DNA of 64,000 nucleotides from Rhabdornis inornatus. Lineage: Eukaryota; Chordata; Aves; Passeriformes; Rhabdornithidae. Below the pieces are notes generated by a model that saw only the letters and a program-made list of their open reading frames with translations, made no database searches and had not been told where the DNA came from. Location of the stretch: contig VWZS01010874.1 in the NCBI GenBank assembly GCA_013397075.1, forward strand, positions 1,547,327-1,611,326, written 5' to 3'. Shown piece by piece: positions 1 through 14,969 of the stretch. Each line of letters opens with the position of its first letter. The stretch's first letter is position 1. The position numbers and the translations under genes are program-made.

Positions 1-962
1 GCTTCTTAGGGGACAATATTTATCCCACAGGTAAGGATTACTTGAATAATTTACAAATTCCCTTGTGAATGAATTATGCATTCTTGTAAGCAAAATGTAC
101 ATCACAGACCTCAAATTGCCACACACCACTTCTGCTGGGATGCAAGCCACCCTTGCTTCCTAAAACAAATCTCTCTTCATTAAAAGGAATTTTCATTGCA
201 CCTTCCTACAAAGTGCCACAACCCTACAGGCAGAAATAACTGATCCCTGCTGGCTGAGTGTACCAGACGTGAATCATTGACTCCACTGTGGATGCAAAGA
301 GATGGGCATGTGTGTGGGAAGAAGGAATTAAAGCTCAGGGCCAAGATCTCTGCAGGAAATCCTAAAAATAGCCAAATTTAGAAGAATCATGGAGTAAGCT
401 TTCTGGTTTCAGTGTCAAGTCACTTAGTAAAATTAAGATTTGGGAAGGAGAAAATCTGAATCAACCACAGCTTTGATTTTCCTGTTACTCTACAGATCCT
501 GCATATTGCCCAAGTTCAGAATTACAGTGTCCCATATCACACACCTCTCATTTCAGGAATGCCAGCCTTTGACTATAGCAGGCAGCAGTAATTAACCGTG
601 TAGGAAGGATGGACATTGTGCATATATTAATGGCAAACTGAAGAAGAGCCTGAAAGATAAGGTGGCACTTTAAAAAAAACAAGCTGCTGAATGATTGGTA
701 TAATTTCAGTAACATTTTCTAGTAAAATACTCAGTTTCCTCCTCCATCCCTCAGTATTCTTCCCTCCTGCTATACCTGTCTTTGCACAGGCATAATCTAC
801 AGGACTAATACAAAGCAATCAGGTCTAGAAAACATGACCTTGACCAGTTTGGATGAACTGGGATTATTTTGATATAGAGAAAGGTGATAGAGTGTAAACA
901 GAAAAAGATGAATGTCTGCAGAGAAAAGGAAGGAAGGAAATAATCTTTTTTCCATGCTCATT

Positions 963-1232
963 TTGAGCATGATAAAAAGTAATGGGCTTAAACCATCACA
1001 GAGGAAATTTAGGTTAACCATTAGGAAAGATTTTCTAACAGGAATGCATGGGGAAAAAAATTTCCTAGGTAAGAAGCAGAAAGTCCATTTTTGTACACTT
1101 TCATGAACAGGTTAGACAAACATCTGCCAGAAATAGTTTACATGCAGCTGATACTGCCATGAACAGGGGAGATGGGAGCAAATGATCTCTAAAAGTCCTT
1201 TCCAGCCTTATTTTTTTTATGATTCTGTAATC
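963..1232 (+). mobile_element. Old CR1 LINE fragment, 3' end
   Basis: The order of motifs matches the 3' untranslated end of a chicken-repeat-1 LINE: a 'ggtt(a)accattaggaaagattttctaaca' block, then 'aacaggttagacaaacatctgcc', then a 'ctttccagcctta' block and a closing 'atgattctgta'. The last piece corresponds to the short terminal repeat that CR1 carries in place of a poly-A tail. The copy is 5'-truncated, as is usual for CR1, and has many substitutions and small indels, so it is old. The left boundary is uncertain. The short open frames that cross it are not coding. Confidence 0.75.
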
Positions 1233-3914
1233 AACTTTGAAAGGTGCTTGGCATCACTCCTGTTGAAAATAATGGGAGCTTGCAGTGTTCTGTAATGGCA
1301 TTCCAGATTTTCTCCAGTACAAACCAAGGTGGAACTGTGTGCATTTCAGTGGAGGAGAATGGGACCTCGAGCTCCAGTAGCTGCAAGAAGGGTGGTAATT
1401 TATACCTAACTGCATTTGTCACACTCAGTATCTTGCATTGCCAAGGTCTTTAAAAAGCAGAAATTTGATGCCTCTTTCAGGCCATTCTTCAGATTCTGTT
1501 CTGAATTGAAGCTGATGAGTAGCTGATAATGTTTCTTAGGTGGATGAGTAACCGCTTTTAATGCACTGTTTCACATAAATTAGAGCCTTCTCAACTCTAA
1601 ATATTATTCCAAGCATATATTCTTAAATCATCAGAAAACAGTGTATTAAATGATAGTTTTTAATTTTGATCTAAGGCACCATTTAAAGCTACACATAATT
1701 CTTCTCCCTTATCAGTCAGAACAATGCTCTGACACAGCTCAGGATGTGGCTCCTTTGTGCTGCCAGCCGTGGTTTGCTGTTTCCTAAAAAACAACCCCCA
1801 TTATTTTCATCCTCTAAATACACAAATGCAAATTGAATTTATTCAAAGGTTATTTCTTCAGCATTCAAATTTAAAATTTAATAATTACAATCTCCAGAAA
1901 CTGTAAAGAAAATTTCATCTGAAGTTCACATTTAAACTTAGATAATTTTTTACTTTACAACCACCATTCTTTTGTTGCTTCCTCAGGAAAAGATGAAGGC
2001 TATTCTTGAATTTAATGTGTTATGCTGTAATAGTTTGTAGTGTAACTTGTTATGCCTTTTACATATTGATACATTTTCAGGTAACCAAAATACCTCTACA
2101 GAAACTTCATTGTGTACTCCCAGCTGCAATGTGCTATCAGAGATTCTTTATCTATTCCATCATGATGACTAATCAGTATTTCTCTATTGTGGACAAAGAT
2201 TCCTGCATGAGTATATTTGACAGGAATCATTTATCTGCAGAAAGAATAACAGATTATCTGCTCTTCCCTGAGGAAAAAAACCCCACAAACAACAAAAAAG
2301 AAAAACAGAGTATCTTATATATTTAGATACTGATCTGAAATTTCATCAACAAATAGTGAAGAAGAGTCCTTATCCTTGACTCAAACACTTCTGCTGAGGC
2401 AATGCAGGAATCTGGAAATTAATGAATGGTAATATGCACTAAACCATGCTATGGACTATTGCTTGGATTTTTTTCTGTTATAGTTAGAACAATGAATCTG
2501 AGAACAACTCAAACACTGTTCATGTATTCCTACAACATCCTCACAAAGGAGCATTGCCATTTTACAGAGAGCATAGAGAAAGACCACATGTCCACAAACA
2601 CACGGGGATCTGGTTAGCAGAGCAAGGGCTAAAATCTACTCTGGGTGCAAATTCCAGTAGATGCAAGTCCCCACAAGAGTTTTCTCACTTTTTGATATGA
2701 TTAACTACAATCAGCCACCTAAAACTTCCACCTCCAGTCAGTGAAACTGTTTGACTACAGAGCGAGTTCTGCTGAACCCAGTGTTGTGTGAATTGGAGCC
2801 TAAGGAGGCAGACACAGCCACAAACACTCAGGAAGGGGAAGGGCTGGGGGGGAATGGGCAGCACAAGCCTGAAGGAGTTTTGTACCTGGAAAAGTGCCCT
2901 GAGTAATGCTCCCAGGGACAGGTCTGAAAGCCTTGAGCTGCAGTTATGGGTTTCATGCTGCTACATCACTGTCAGAGGGCGAGGATAAGGAAGGTTACCC
3001 TTTGATCACTGCAATCCAACTATTCTGCCTTCCAGGGTTTGCCCTGTGGCAAGGCACGGGGTATTTTACATCCTACTTATAGTCTGATGCACTCAAAAGA
3101 AGCTGAGGACACTGAGTACTTGACAGAAGACACTTCAGACTGTGTATAACTGAATCGTGAATTTTAACTAATAAATATATATATAAATAGTACAAATTAA
3201 GATAGATACATTGTCATTCTAAACTTTCCTTGATCATTTCATGTTGAGTCACTCTCAACTCTAAATATAGTTTGCCACTGTCATTTTCTTTTTAATTTTT
3301 CTCTTACACCCTAGCATGTTTTGAGCACTCAAGACAACTTTCTTGAAATGAAAGACATAAAGTGACAAGAGGCTTTTTCAGCCACTGTTCAGATCCATAC
3401 TTCCTGCTTAGGAACTTGGAGGATTCACTTAATGCTAACGTTTTTCAGACCCAAACATTTTAGAAAGAGTAGGTTTATAAAGAGGAATTCTTTTAGAAGT
3501 GATTCACATACAGGTGCTAGTTTAAAATGTCTCCCTTTTGGATGGATTATTTTGTCTGCCATTTTCACATATTAACTAGCTATCAGTCATTTTCAAGTTC
3601 ATTTTCTCCAGTATGAAAAATATATGCAGTTTAGTGTGTGACTCACTTGCCAGGCCCAATAACATTCTGCCTAGTTTCATTTCATGTTATATTTTACTTA
3701 TTTTAATATTTTTAATAGATTTAGCTGACCCTTGGATTTTTAGTTTGGAATTATTTTTATATAATTCTTTTCAACAGCCTGGTTTTGTTTTATAATAAAA
3801 TAAATTTTCTATGCTGATTTTGCTATGCTCAAACTTATTCCTACTCATTGTTTCTGCATCACTTAAATATTTACTTTCTTTTGTAAGAAAGAGCAGAAAA
3901 ATCAACTTCCAACC

Positions 3915-3948
3915 TTTTTTTTTTTTGTTGTTGTTATTGTTATTTTTT
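3915..3948. repeat. Poly-T with (GTT)n
   Basis: Twelve T followed by gttgttgttattgttatttttt. On the minus strand it reads as a poly-Asn/Lys frame, which is a composition artefact. Confidence 0.92.
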
Positions 3949-6900
3949 AACCTAAGGAATTGCAGATGTGATATGAGAGAAACCCACCCATCTAGTGCTA
4001 GTACAGAATAGTGCATCCTGCTTGAAGTAGCTCTGCAGTCAGGCATGATTCACCAGGCTGTATAAGTTCTGACAGCCTTGCTAGGCTCCAAATCATTCCC
4101 AAAACAGCATTTGGTGGTTTCCACACTGTTCCCCATTTCATGTCCCACAAAGACTTAGTCATCTGGATGCACCATTTAGCTGGTGCTGTGTGTAGGCACA
4201 GAGCCATACTTAGATGCCAGAGGATGGTGCAGGGAGATGCAGAACTCAGCCCTGGGCTTGGACAGGCAGCACTGACCTGGATCTGCTGTATCCCTACAGG
4301 ACAGGAGCTGACATGTGGATCTCTCTGGAATACACTCCCTATACCTCTCAGTTCCAAAATTATGGAGCAGAACTATGCAGGGCATACAAATAAGAGAAGT
4401 TGAGAAATTATCATAGTAAGAGATCTGTCATAACAAGCAACAACCCTTCTCTAACAGTCATGACCTAATTAACACAAAGCCAGGGCTCTCAGCTACCTGT
4501 GGGTATTCTGAGTTGAAATCTTCACTGGGTTCAGACCAGTTCCTTCAAAAGGATATTTCCAGTGATTTCATTGTTACAGAGCAGTTCATCCACAAACAGA
4601 AAGGATGTGGGCCACAATTGAGTTCACTGTTGCAAACTCACGCTTGCTACAGGAACTGAAGTATCCTTTTAAGATGTATTTCCTCATTTTGCTATTCAGT
4701 TTTAATAATGGAAAGATTTGAACTTTAAACCTTATTTATTTTTGTTTGTACTTACAACAGTAATTGAATACACAGAACATGAGAGAAGTTCATTCCCCAT
4801 CCCTCATCTTAAAAGTGTTTTATACTTACTAATAATATTAGTTCATTTGTGTCCATAAGCTTTAAAGCCTTCTACAATAGTTGTGCAATATTGATTGAAA
4901 GGGTTAGATCAAATTATTCCAGAAACTGAGCAGTTCCAAACTTTTAAGAGCCACTTTCAAGTAAGAACTGTCCCTATCATGCTTTTAAACTGCTAACAAC
5001 AGAAAGCCCTGACATTCTTCTGTCAACATTTTCCTGAACCACAAATTGCTCATGCATTAGAAATTCACTTGAAATGGCATAAAAAGGCTGTGAAGTAAAT
5101 GTATTCCTGAAGCCTGGGTCTGCAAGCCAGTGTAATTTCAGAAAACACCATACAGACTGTAAAGACAGCAGATGCAAGGACTGAATTTAACTGCATATGA
5201 TAACTCAATTTATTTTCTCTGTAGTCTAGTAACTCAATAAGTCTTTAGCAGTTTTGTAAATAAACAGATGGATGCCATCAAATGCCAAAGAATGATAAAT
5301 CTGATTGGTCTCTGTGTAATTTTGGACAGCTTTATCCCAAAAATAGGCAGCAGAAGCATCTTACTCCAAGAGTGTGATAAAATAAACATGGGAAGGTAGA
5401 TTATGGGCAATTGCATTGTCCCAGTAATGAATGAAACTTTCCATGATGCCAGGACTAAGAATCAGGACAGATATCAATGTAATTGTTTTCAGTTGAAGAT
5501 TGACTTCTGTTGATTAAAGAAAAAAATCTGCTTTTCCAGGGATTCAATGTTAGAGTAAGGAGAAATAGGTGATAGGACCCCTGTTGAAAGATTTAATTCA
5601 TATATAACTTTAACTTTGAAAGGTTTATGGTTCTAATTTAGCTGTAAGCCATCTGCTCCACATTGTATGTGTTGACTGAATATAAAACCAGACCACCAAT
5701 TTCACATAGGAAGGAACTTATCATCCAGTGTGTCACTTGCACAGGGATTTGTTCACTTTACCTAATTTTGCACCTCTAACTAGACATGTGTTGAATCCTC
5801 AAAGTTTAACAGCACAAAAATTTAAAAGGTGCTTTATTAGGTTGAGGCGTACATTCACATGGCCCTACTGCTGCCTATTTTCCATGTAAGAAACACTCTG
5901 TGCTAGGAGGAGAACAAGATGCTGCTTTTCAGCATTATCTGACCATCAATATTTCTGCTTGCATAAAATAAATCACGCTATTAAAAAATATTTTTCCCGT
6001 GAGATTTCCATTACAAACTACATAAGTATTGTATAATGTCTCTCAGCAAAATTCTGAAGTGAGAATTTCCCATGTTTGTTAGTTGCCTTTATCATTCTTT
6101 TTTTCTTTTCCTTTCCTTTGTCGATGTCTGTATCACTTATGTCAAAAGAAGAAAAGCACACTATGATTTCTTTCAACCAGGGAAAGCTTAGCCTTGCAAA
6201 GGGCCTAAGGCTCTGCCTGGGAGACAATCAAACTTGAAGACCTAAGTTTACAGCTTTTTAAATTCAGGAAGCCTATGAAAATGGCTAAAAAGCATCAAGC
6301 AACAAAATAGGCTGTCATTTGCAGGCAAAGACATCAATGAGCCAAATAAGAATTGTCAAAAGTCAAGATGAGTTAGACCTTGCAGAGGTTTAGTAAAACA
6401 AACATCCAAGGATTTTCACAGTACATAACTAAGAGACAAAAACAGGACAGAGTCATTACCAGAAAGAATGAAACAGAGATCAGGTATTTTCTAGATATTG
6501 TCCCAGGGGTGAATTTGAAGGTTTTCAAGGAGAGAGATAATGTTCATCAAGATGGTACCATCAATATGGATAATGGAATGAGGATATGGAAACAGAAGAA
6601 ACAGAAGTTTTATGAAATGACATTAGGGTAATCAGAACACTAATTCTGTAAGAATACCAGAAAACAAAGGCTGGTAACAGGGAAATTTAATAATCTGTCA
6701 TGTCAGATGCATACAAATTGAGAACAGTAACTGCTGTTTCTTTCAAACTAAATATTGTCTAGATTCAAGGAAAATATATTCAGTTATTTCCCAATCTATT
6801 AATCAGACTCTGCTATGAGGTACTTTGCTAGAACGAATAATTAAAGGCAGGTAAATGGAAAACAGGTCAAAATGCAACAACACTTCATCAAAGACTGTGC

Positions 6901-8207
6901 CAGAATCCCCTGATAGTTTTCTACAATGTGATTTTCTGGGGAAGAAAATGCAGAATATTTTCTAGATTTCTGAAATCTTATAATGTGAGAAGTTTTCAAC
7001 AGATAAATTATCAAAAGGGAAGATAGAGGATTTATGGAGAGTGAATAATGGCATGAAGGAGAGAGAACAAAGAACAGCTTTGAAGAGGAAGAAGGCTGAT
7101 GAAGGTAGAGCATGGAAACAAGAGTCATACTTTTTACTGTTCATTTTTGTTTTCATTAAAGAGCTTGGCATTAACATAATTAAAATCATGGCAAACATCA
7201 CTATGTATCATCATACAGAGAAGGCTTAGAATATAATCCAGAAAGAGATGCCTGACCCCAAGAATTTGAGGAATATACATGTAGTCAGATTGAACAGCAA
7301 AATTCAAAGCCATGTATTTTGGAAACAAACAGAAACTTATACTCTAAAAGTTTACAGTTCAAGGAAGAAAATAAGTTGGCTGCAGAAATACCAAGTTGGA
7401 AAGGGGGGAAAATGTTTTTGAAAAGTAAATGTTAAAAGGAATAAAGCAACAAAATGTTAATGCCACTGGGCAATGCCAGATGGGCCTTCACATGGCACTT
7501 CGAGTACAAACCTGGTCATGCAAGGTAAAAAGAGAAGAACTGAGGCTGAAACTGGGACAAAGCACTACAAAGGTGTTCAGAAGACTGAAGAACAGGTTTA
7601 GAAAAGACTTCATTTGCCTTGGCAAATTGAAGGTGGAGACAAGATCTGATTGCTGTGTTGTAACACTGTGGGTGAAGGATGAAAATAGCAGAGCCCTGAG
7701 GACTGCAGCTGATGGTGAGCAGGCAGGTGTGGTTGAGGGATGGTGTTTCTTCCCAGGTTAGAGCCTTTGATCTGAAGGCTTGGATTCTAGTGCATCTATT
7801 TGTGGCCAGAAGTTTGGATCATGAGCATTCATCATTGCTTCTCCATTCCCATGACAATAGGAGAGAGGAAACCACCAAATTGTCACCTGATGCAACCTGG
7901 CAATAGCTCAGACAACCTCCCCACACAGGGGAAGAGATGGACATGGCTGAACTTACATTTCACAGTTCAGAATTTTTCACCCTCTTCAGACATTCTTTCA
8001 GTTCCCTTTATGCAACTAAAGCCGCAAAAACCCCAAAAGAAAAAAGTATTTCTAATGCTCTGGAGAAAAAGTGACAGTTTTGGATTGAAAAATGAATAAC
8101 TAGTTGTCAAAGAAATGTTCACAGTACTTAACAGTTTTTATTAATGTCTCATTTTATTGAGTCCCTCTAGGGCAGCAAATCCAGTGATGAAGTTGTAAAA
8201 CAACCAT

Positions 8208-8272
8208 CTCCACCTCCTCTATTCTCCGGCTCTCTCTTTCTTTTTCTTCTTCTCTTTTTTACTTTTTTTTTC
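8208..8272 (+). repeat. Polypyrimidine tract ending in CAG
   Basis: About 65 bases are nearly all C and T, ending ttttttttcag before ctgatggctcc. On the plus strand this looks like a strong splice acceptor, but no coding frame or donor follows that I recognise, and it is antisense to ATRNL1. Confidence 0.8.
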
Positions 8273-11200
8273 AGCTGATGGCTCCACAGCATGCAGGTTT
8301 TACTGTCCAATCAATAAGTTACTTTTGCCAAGATATGTGGAAGAAACATTGCTAACATTATACTGTATGTTCTTCATATTAAAATGTTTATGTCCTTTCC
8401 AAGTATATTCTTCAGAATTTAAAGGAATCAAGTTTCTATGGCTAGAATGATGTAAAAACTAATTCATTACAGAATCACCTAGAATTCTGTAGAAGAGCAG
8501 ACAAAATCAATACCTCATTCTTCATCACTTACAAAGCTAAGAACTTCTGTACTTTTCAAGTAGACTTTATCCTGCACATTGCAGAAGTAACTGCTCTGGG
8601 TTTGGGCAGGAGTTGGGGTGGTGGTGGCTAGCAGGTCTTATTATCTACTTTGTTTTTGCTATTGCCATAAATATTTTTTAAGTAATCATCAGCACCATCT
8701 GCCACTTACCACTGTGTTCTTTTCATAGTGTCAATACTATAAACACAGTCTGCTTCCTCATTTGATGCAGTACAGAAGGATGGAATAAGGCAGAAAATAG
8801 TCACTCCAAAAATAGGTCTTACTGCTCAAAAGGAAGCAACTCCTCCAGTAAAATGATCTTGGGAATAGATGATTATAGTTTACACCAAGTCTTAGAGCTA
8901 TTTTGTTAAGCATCTCCAGCTAACTGAAAAGAACCCTGGATTTTACAGTCTCTCAGTGTCAGTAAGTTGAAGTTACTGCTTAATATACTAATTAGGAGTT
9001 TAGCTTTAGTTGTAGTCATTAAAACTCTTACAAACACCATTTAGATTTTCTCCCACAATGTTAATGTTTTCTATTTTTTTTAGCATTTAACTGGCATCAT
9101 GTTGGTAACTAATATGGAGTATTCCTCAACACAATTACCAAAATTACATTTCTATACAAAGTGGTCTAGTCATGCCTTAGGTTAGAGAGAAAGATTAAAC
9201 TCAGTCTTCACACAGTCTGAACAGTAAAAGGAAACTCAAATATTTCTGTTCCCCATTGAGTCTTTTATAATATTCCAGCTTATCTGTAGAGCTTCTGGTC
9301 AAATGAACATGACTGTGCAACTTTGCATAATAAATAAAATATCGGATTCACCCATGTATTTTAACACAAGTTCCAGACATCTGCACTGTTTTTATTTAAT
9401 GCATAGTTTCACTTATTTGCAGTTGCATGTTGGGACTTTGGAGGAGATAAGAGAACTGAGATTTTTTTTGTTTTAATATTTCATTATTTGAAAAATCTTG
9501 CTATTCATGATGGGGGGAGGTGTCTCTTCTAAGTGTGTTATATAATTAGTTTTGGTCAGTTTTTTCAAATGTTTTCTCTGTTTACATGCCACTTTATCCT
9601 ACCTAAATAGTACTGTTAGATTACAAATATAAAATATACTTTGGTGAATCAATGCCAATAAAACAGCAAATAATGAAAATAAACCAATATTTTGTCTCCA
9701 AAATTACCAAGAGAGACAACATTCAGTCTAGAGAAGTGGATTGCTACAGAACAAAGAACAGGATGATACACAGAAATATGTTTGCTTAAATAAAAAGTAG
9801 GATGCTACTTTGTAGGGCCTGATAATCCAGCTGGGAAAAACAGAATGCAGAACTATGTTTGTTCTTATCTAGACATCTATCATTTTTCAGTGTTCCTTTT
9901 TCCTTTTGAAATATCAATTTTAGGTTTCTTTTTTAGATGTTTAGGAATTTAAATAATCAGTTGTGAATATCTTTCCATTTCTATGTCTACCCTCACTTTG
10001 CTTCTCACCACTTTCAGTGTTCAGTTTTTCTTCACTAAAGAGAATCAACCCTTGTCTGTGTGTCTTAATAACTGTATTTTCTGCTACATCTTCTACTTAT
10101 ATTTTTCTACAGGAAAATTTATACTCATCCTTGTAGCACTACTGACTTTATTGGGTCATTTTGCAAGTAAAAATGCAAAGGAATGTGTTTGTAGCAGGTA
10201 GAAATTCATGAGACTTACATGCCCCAGTGTATGTCTGCAACCAGTTCTGCATACTGAGACAGATACACATAAGAAGCCAGTCTACAAATTAAAAGCCATA
10301 AGCTGTGGTTTTGTTTCCAAGGGTCAGAAAAATTGAGCAATATAATTAAATATAGTACTCTATAAAAACTATTAGTTAATTCATATTTATGTTAATGCGC
10401 CTCTTATGATATGCATTAGGATTTTTGCATTTTAATCAGAGAAAATTATAAATACAATCAAGAAAGCCTTGTTACTGTTTTCAACCAGAGCTAATTGTCT
10501 TGTAGAACACTTAATGAGTCATTATTCATTATGATGGTGAGGACAGGGAAGGCAGATGGCATGGTAGTTTTATTGATTCTGTGATCCTACTGTAGCTTGC
10601 TGATTAAGTAGGATTGAACACCACAGTTAGTGCAGCCAGAATTACACAAAATTCTGCTTTGAGTCAAGGATATCAGACAGGAACTTTCAGATGGCACTGT
10701 TCAAAGATCTGCCATCCTAATTTGTATTTACAACAACGGAATATTGCACACAGTCTTCCATTTCAACTTCCATTTAATTTCCAAGTGTTATTTTATGGTT
10801 AAGTTAGATTCCATAGCCATGGAGGTGTTAAAGATCTACTAAGGTTTAACAGAGAGACTCATTTGTGCACATATGCAGAGATCATTCAGTTCACTGCCTC
10901 AATAGGGAATTTCCTCTACTGGGTGCTCTATCACTTTTACCCTCCTGGTAGCTAGGCAAGTGCTGCTGTGTGAAAGTAAAATAACCTGTAAATAATTCAG
11001 AAATTACACCCCTTGATTCTGAATTATTTTGAAATGGTTTAATATTCTCACTTCTCTTTGTGCTTTACAGCACAAAGTGGCCTTATCCCAGAATGATGCA
11101 AACATTGTTTTATAAACTTATTGTACAATAACTCAATACCTCAAAGCATGGGATTTAGTTGGCTTTAGTAGTAATGATGACATGGTCACAGTTCTTTTAA

Positions 11201-12353
11201 CAGAATTTATCACATTACCAAGCTATTCTTTCTGTATTGCCCAATATATCACCAGAGCTGTATGAAGACCTTGAAGGAGTTATTCTTGGGCCTTCCACTG
11301 GTGATAATTCATAGGCACCTTTTTCTGCATTAGGCTATATATTATCCTCTTTTTTCTGGTCTAACTTGTTTTGTTCAATTCCCTTTGCAATGTATAATTT
11401 AGTTCTTTCTAGAGAACTGGTTGCAGCTGCTCTCATTATTAGATCTGCTTTGATATTAGAACAGTTTAAGCTATTTAAATCATGGGGTCAGAGACTACAG
11501 CAAAAAAAGATGATCTCCAGCTTCCAGTGTATCATAAAACTTGTAAGTAACATATGCACTACACTGATGCATTTGTACTGATAGATATGTGAACCCTACA
11601 GACAATATCTATTTTTTTGGACCCTCTAATTTTGTTCTGATTACATAGGTACAATGCAGTGAACGAGATAATTTTAGAATAAAGAAAGCACATGTTCTAT
11701 CAGTCAATACAAACTGAGAAATTTAACTTCATGTTTTGTATTGATCATTCTAATTTATACTTTGTCACTAATTTCTTTCACTTAAAAACAGTTACTTCAG
11801 TTGCTTCAGAGAAGTATAATTAAATTGTTAACTTACACCCAAAAGAAAATGTAAGGTCTGCTGTGAAACACCTAACCTACCATGATGGATTTTGTGCCTT
11901 TCTGGCTTTTCAGGATATTTAATTCTACAAATAGCTGCTTCATTCAAAAAAATCCCTTTTAAAAACATGAATCACAATGACTAGTGTTTCTTCTTTTTTG
12001 CAATAAATTAATTTCTATCAATATTTTGACTGAATCTATATGATCAATCTGTATAAAATCTATCTTAAATCACAGATTTTAAGTGGTTTAACTGTTGAAC
12101 TTACAGAATTAGGACTGAGTGCTAAACAATGTCGTTGAAAGTCTGTGAAGTTGTGAGTATTTTCTGCAGGAAGCAGAGAACACACAGATCTGCACTGGGA
12201 CATATGGTGTCTCCTAGAGAAGTTTTTTGCTGTGCATAGCCTTTGGCCAAAGCCACCATCTGTAGCTTCAACTTTTCTTCCAGCTGCTGGTAAAGGTGAA
12301 GTATAGAACATATGCTGCATAAAGAGTAACCTTTACATTAGGGTTTAGCTTAT

Positions 12354-12387
12354 TTGTTGGTTTGGTTTTTGGTTTTGGGTTTTTTTT
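12354..12387 (+). repeat. G/T-rich low-complexity tract
   Basis: ttgttggtttggtttttggttttgggtttttttt type sequence: T runs separated by GG or GGG, the same style as the tracts near 24.2 and 30.83 kb. Confidence 0.85.
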
Positions 12388-14960
12388 AAATATTCAGAGA
12401 CATTTTTCAACAACATATTTGTTAATGTAAAACTCAGAAAAGTAAAACTCAAATTCAGAGCTCAAAAAATTAGGTATACAACTAAGAACTACAGTGGAGC
12501 ATAGGTTATTTATGTAAAGAATTTGCTTCCTCAGTTTTGGAGAAAATGCAGGACAATAAGAATACAGGCATTCATTCCCTTCTTATGTTTGGGACGTGTG
12601 TATTGAAGGAATGAATCCCACACTGTCCCAGTGTGAACTGAGAATGAGTATCATTGATGCATCATTTAAACAAAGATGCTGGACACACTGTCAGTTCTGT
12701 CCTAGAGCAATCCCAACGAGCTGGAAAATGGCTGTGTGCAAGGATATAGAGGGTTCTATATTGAGGATTCTAATATTACTTGGCAAGACATAATTACTGA
12801 ACACACGACTTCCACCTCAGTATCACTGGTTTTGTCTAACTTAGGTTATAGGGGAAACCAACTGCATAGAGAACGTGTGTGCTGCTCAAAGTTTCCACAT
12901 CATTTCCAAAACCTTGGCAGTGCTCACAGCATCTGCTCCCAGGCAGCCCAGGGTGCTGCAGGACAGGAATGGAGTGAATTAGCAGAGCTACAGGTATGCC
13001 AACAAAGTTGCATAATAGCTCCTGCCTGGCCTAGGCATGATTACATAGACCAATCCATGAGTACCAAAACTCATCATGCACAAGAAAATATGATTATAGC
13101 CACATCATCTAATACACTGTAATGGTTGAAGCAGCATGGCTGAACACCTCAAGCATTTCCATTCGCTTTTGACATGACCCTGAACAAAGTGAAAGTTGTA
13201 GGACTAAATAATTTATATATTTTGAAACACTAAGTGGCTGGCAGCTACCATAATAACAAATGGAAGAATAGCATTCCAAATATACGCCTGCAAAGCAATG
13301 AGAAGACAGAACATACCAGGAGGACAAAACATGTTTAAAAAAGAGGTGTATTCTTTCACAGGTTGAGAAACCTGCAGAATGACACATCTGACGTGTTGCT
13401 GAACCCAAGCCCTGTTTCAAAACACATATACTGTCTGTGCTTTACACACAGCAAAGATCTACAACTACTTTTCAAAGACTCCTTTATATGGTAAATAGAA
13501 GCTGATTATGAAGAAACTAAATGAATACATTTTTACCGTCAATATGTACATAATAGGTAAATTTGAAAGCAACAAAAAACTCTCTCAAAAAACATTTTAA
13601 GCTTCAATTTCAACAATTACTTTTAATTTCCTTTCATAATGTTTTTTCTTGTTGCAAGACTATAAACACCTTAATTTCTTTTTCATTTCCTTAAAACACG
13701 AACAGGGAATAAGCTAAACATCCTTCCTCTCTCATTGCTCTCTTCAGAGCACTTACATTTATATATTTCTTCCAGGAAATGTATTTGACAAAGCATCAGT
13801 AACACTTTTATTTTCATAGCACTTCCAAAAATGATATTCCAAGCCATAAACAGCATTTTAAGAACTAAGTCCTCATCTCAGGACTCAGAAGGAAAAAAAT
13901 ATAACACCCCTCACCCTCAAAAAATGAACTAAAACTCCCAAATAAATAACAGATAGTGATCAGGCCAAAAGAAGAACACCCAGCTGAGCTTATTTCCAAC
14001 ATAAGTCAACTGAGTTTGCCCTCATCATTACTCAATACTTTTTAATCTCTTAAATGGATTTTTGAAGGTTAAAAGGATATCTCTTTTGGCTCTTAATGAT
14101 AAAAGTTAGCCTGAAAGCATATTTTCTGGTTTATTCCTGCATTTTGGGCACATACCATGCAGTCTACTATTTCTGCAGAGGTGTTCATTTTGGCTCCATC
14201 TCCAGTGAATTCTGAATGAGTAAACTGGTCACATGTGCAGTGTGACAATACTTTCTACACTTTCTTGTCAGGGCTCCTTCATATCACATCACTATAGGCA
14301 GCTATTAAAAGGATTTTAAAGGTGCAGGTAGGTAGCTCCTGCTCAGGAAGTGTTTTATGAGAATGTATTTGTACAATGATCTAGCAGAGAAGATAGGTCA
14401 CCACCAGAAGTGCTTCCAGATAATGCAAGTGCTACTTTAAAATGAGCTGGGATCACTTCCAAAGTGAACACCTCCCTACAGAAGCATTCACTCACACAAT
14501 TCCAGGTTTTATCTGACAGGCATTCTGGGAAATGCTAGTATTTTAATTGAGTCCCAGCCAGCAAAGTGTTGGGATTTATGGTGCAAACTAGACTGCACTA
14601 AATTTTAGCCTGAAGTGAAAATACTCACTGGTATTCCCTGTACAGCCTCATTTACAGCAGCTTGAGCTGAAAACCATGCAAGTGGCTGCACATGAATTTT
14701 TTTTCCCTGAGAGACAATGTTGGAGCATATTGACATGCACAGGTATTGCTTCAGGAAGTCCCAATGAAATGTGGCTGGCTTAATCACTGGGCTTTTTATT
14801 TGGGCACGACACCAAATTCCCAAGAAAAATGAAACACTGGGGAGAAACTTAACATCAGCTTGACCGAGCAGCTCCTCATATCCATCTGCTGGATCTGTGA
14901 GGGTGATTTTGGCCAGGCAGAGAGTGTAGAAGGACACAGACACCACACCCACCAGAGCAG

Positions 14961-14969
14961 CCTTACCTG
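14961..14969 (-). other. 5' splice site of the ATRNL1 exon
   Basis: On the minus strand the exon ends CAG and the intron begins GTAAGG, a near-perfect U1 donor. Family similarity ends at the GQSG glycine, whose codon is split here in phase 1. Reading through gives unrelated residues and then a stop, as expected for intron. Confidence 0.87.

Larger units (their letters stand above)
1..14966 (-). other. ATRNL1 intron downstream of the exon (partial, open at the left edge)
   Basis: This stretch is AT-rich and CpG-poor, with stops in all frames and only short chance ORFs. I looked on the minus strand for the last ATRNL1 exon and saw no convincing candidate. It contains a plus-strand CR1 3' end (about 963-1232), a T-rich run near 3.9 kb, a polypyrimidine tract near 8.2 kb and a G/T-rich run near 12.36 kb. 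The block at 3965-4400 is somewhat GC-richer, but I could not assign it to a repeat or gene. Nothing else is recognised in the gaps between these. Calling it intron assumes the exon belongs to an intact ATRNL1 gene. Confidence 0.7.

Noticed and set aside
7429..7761. 110-codon basic plus-strand frame
   Set aside because: No known domain or splice context; likely chance frame in purine-rich sequence.
12736..13122. 128-codon plus-strand frame
   Set aside because: No recognisable domain; surrounding sequence is ordinary intron.
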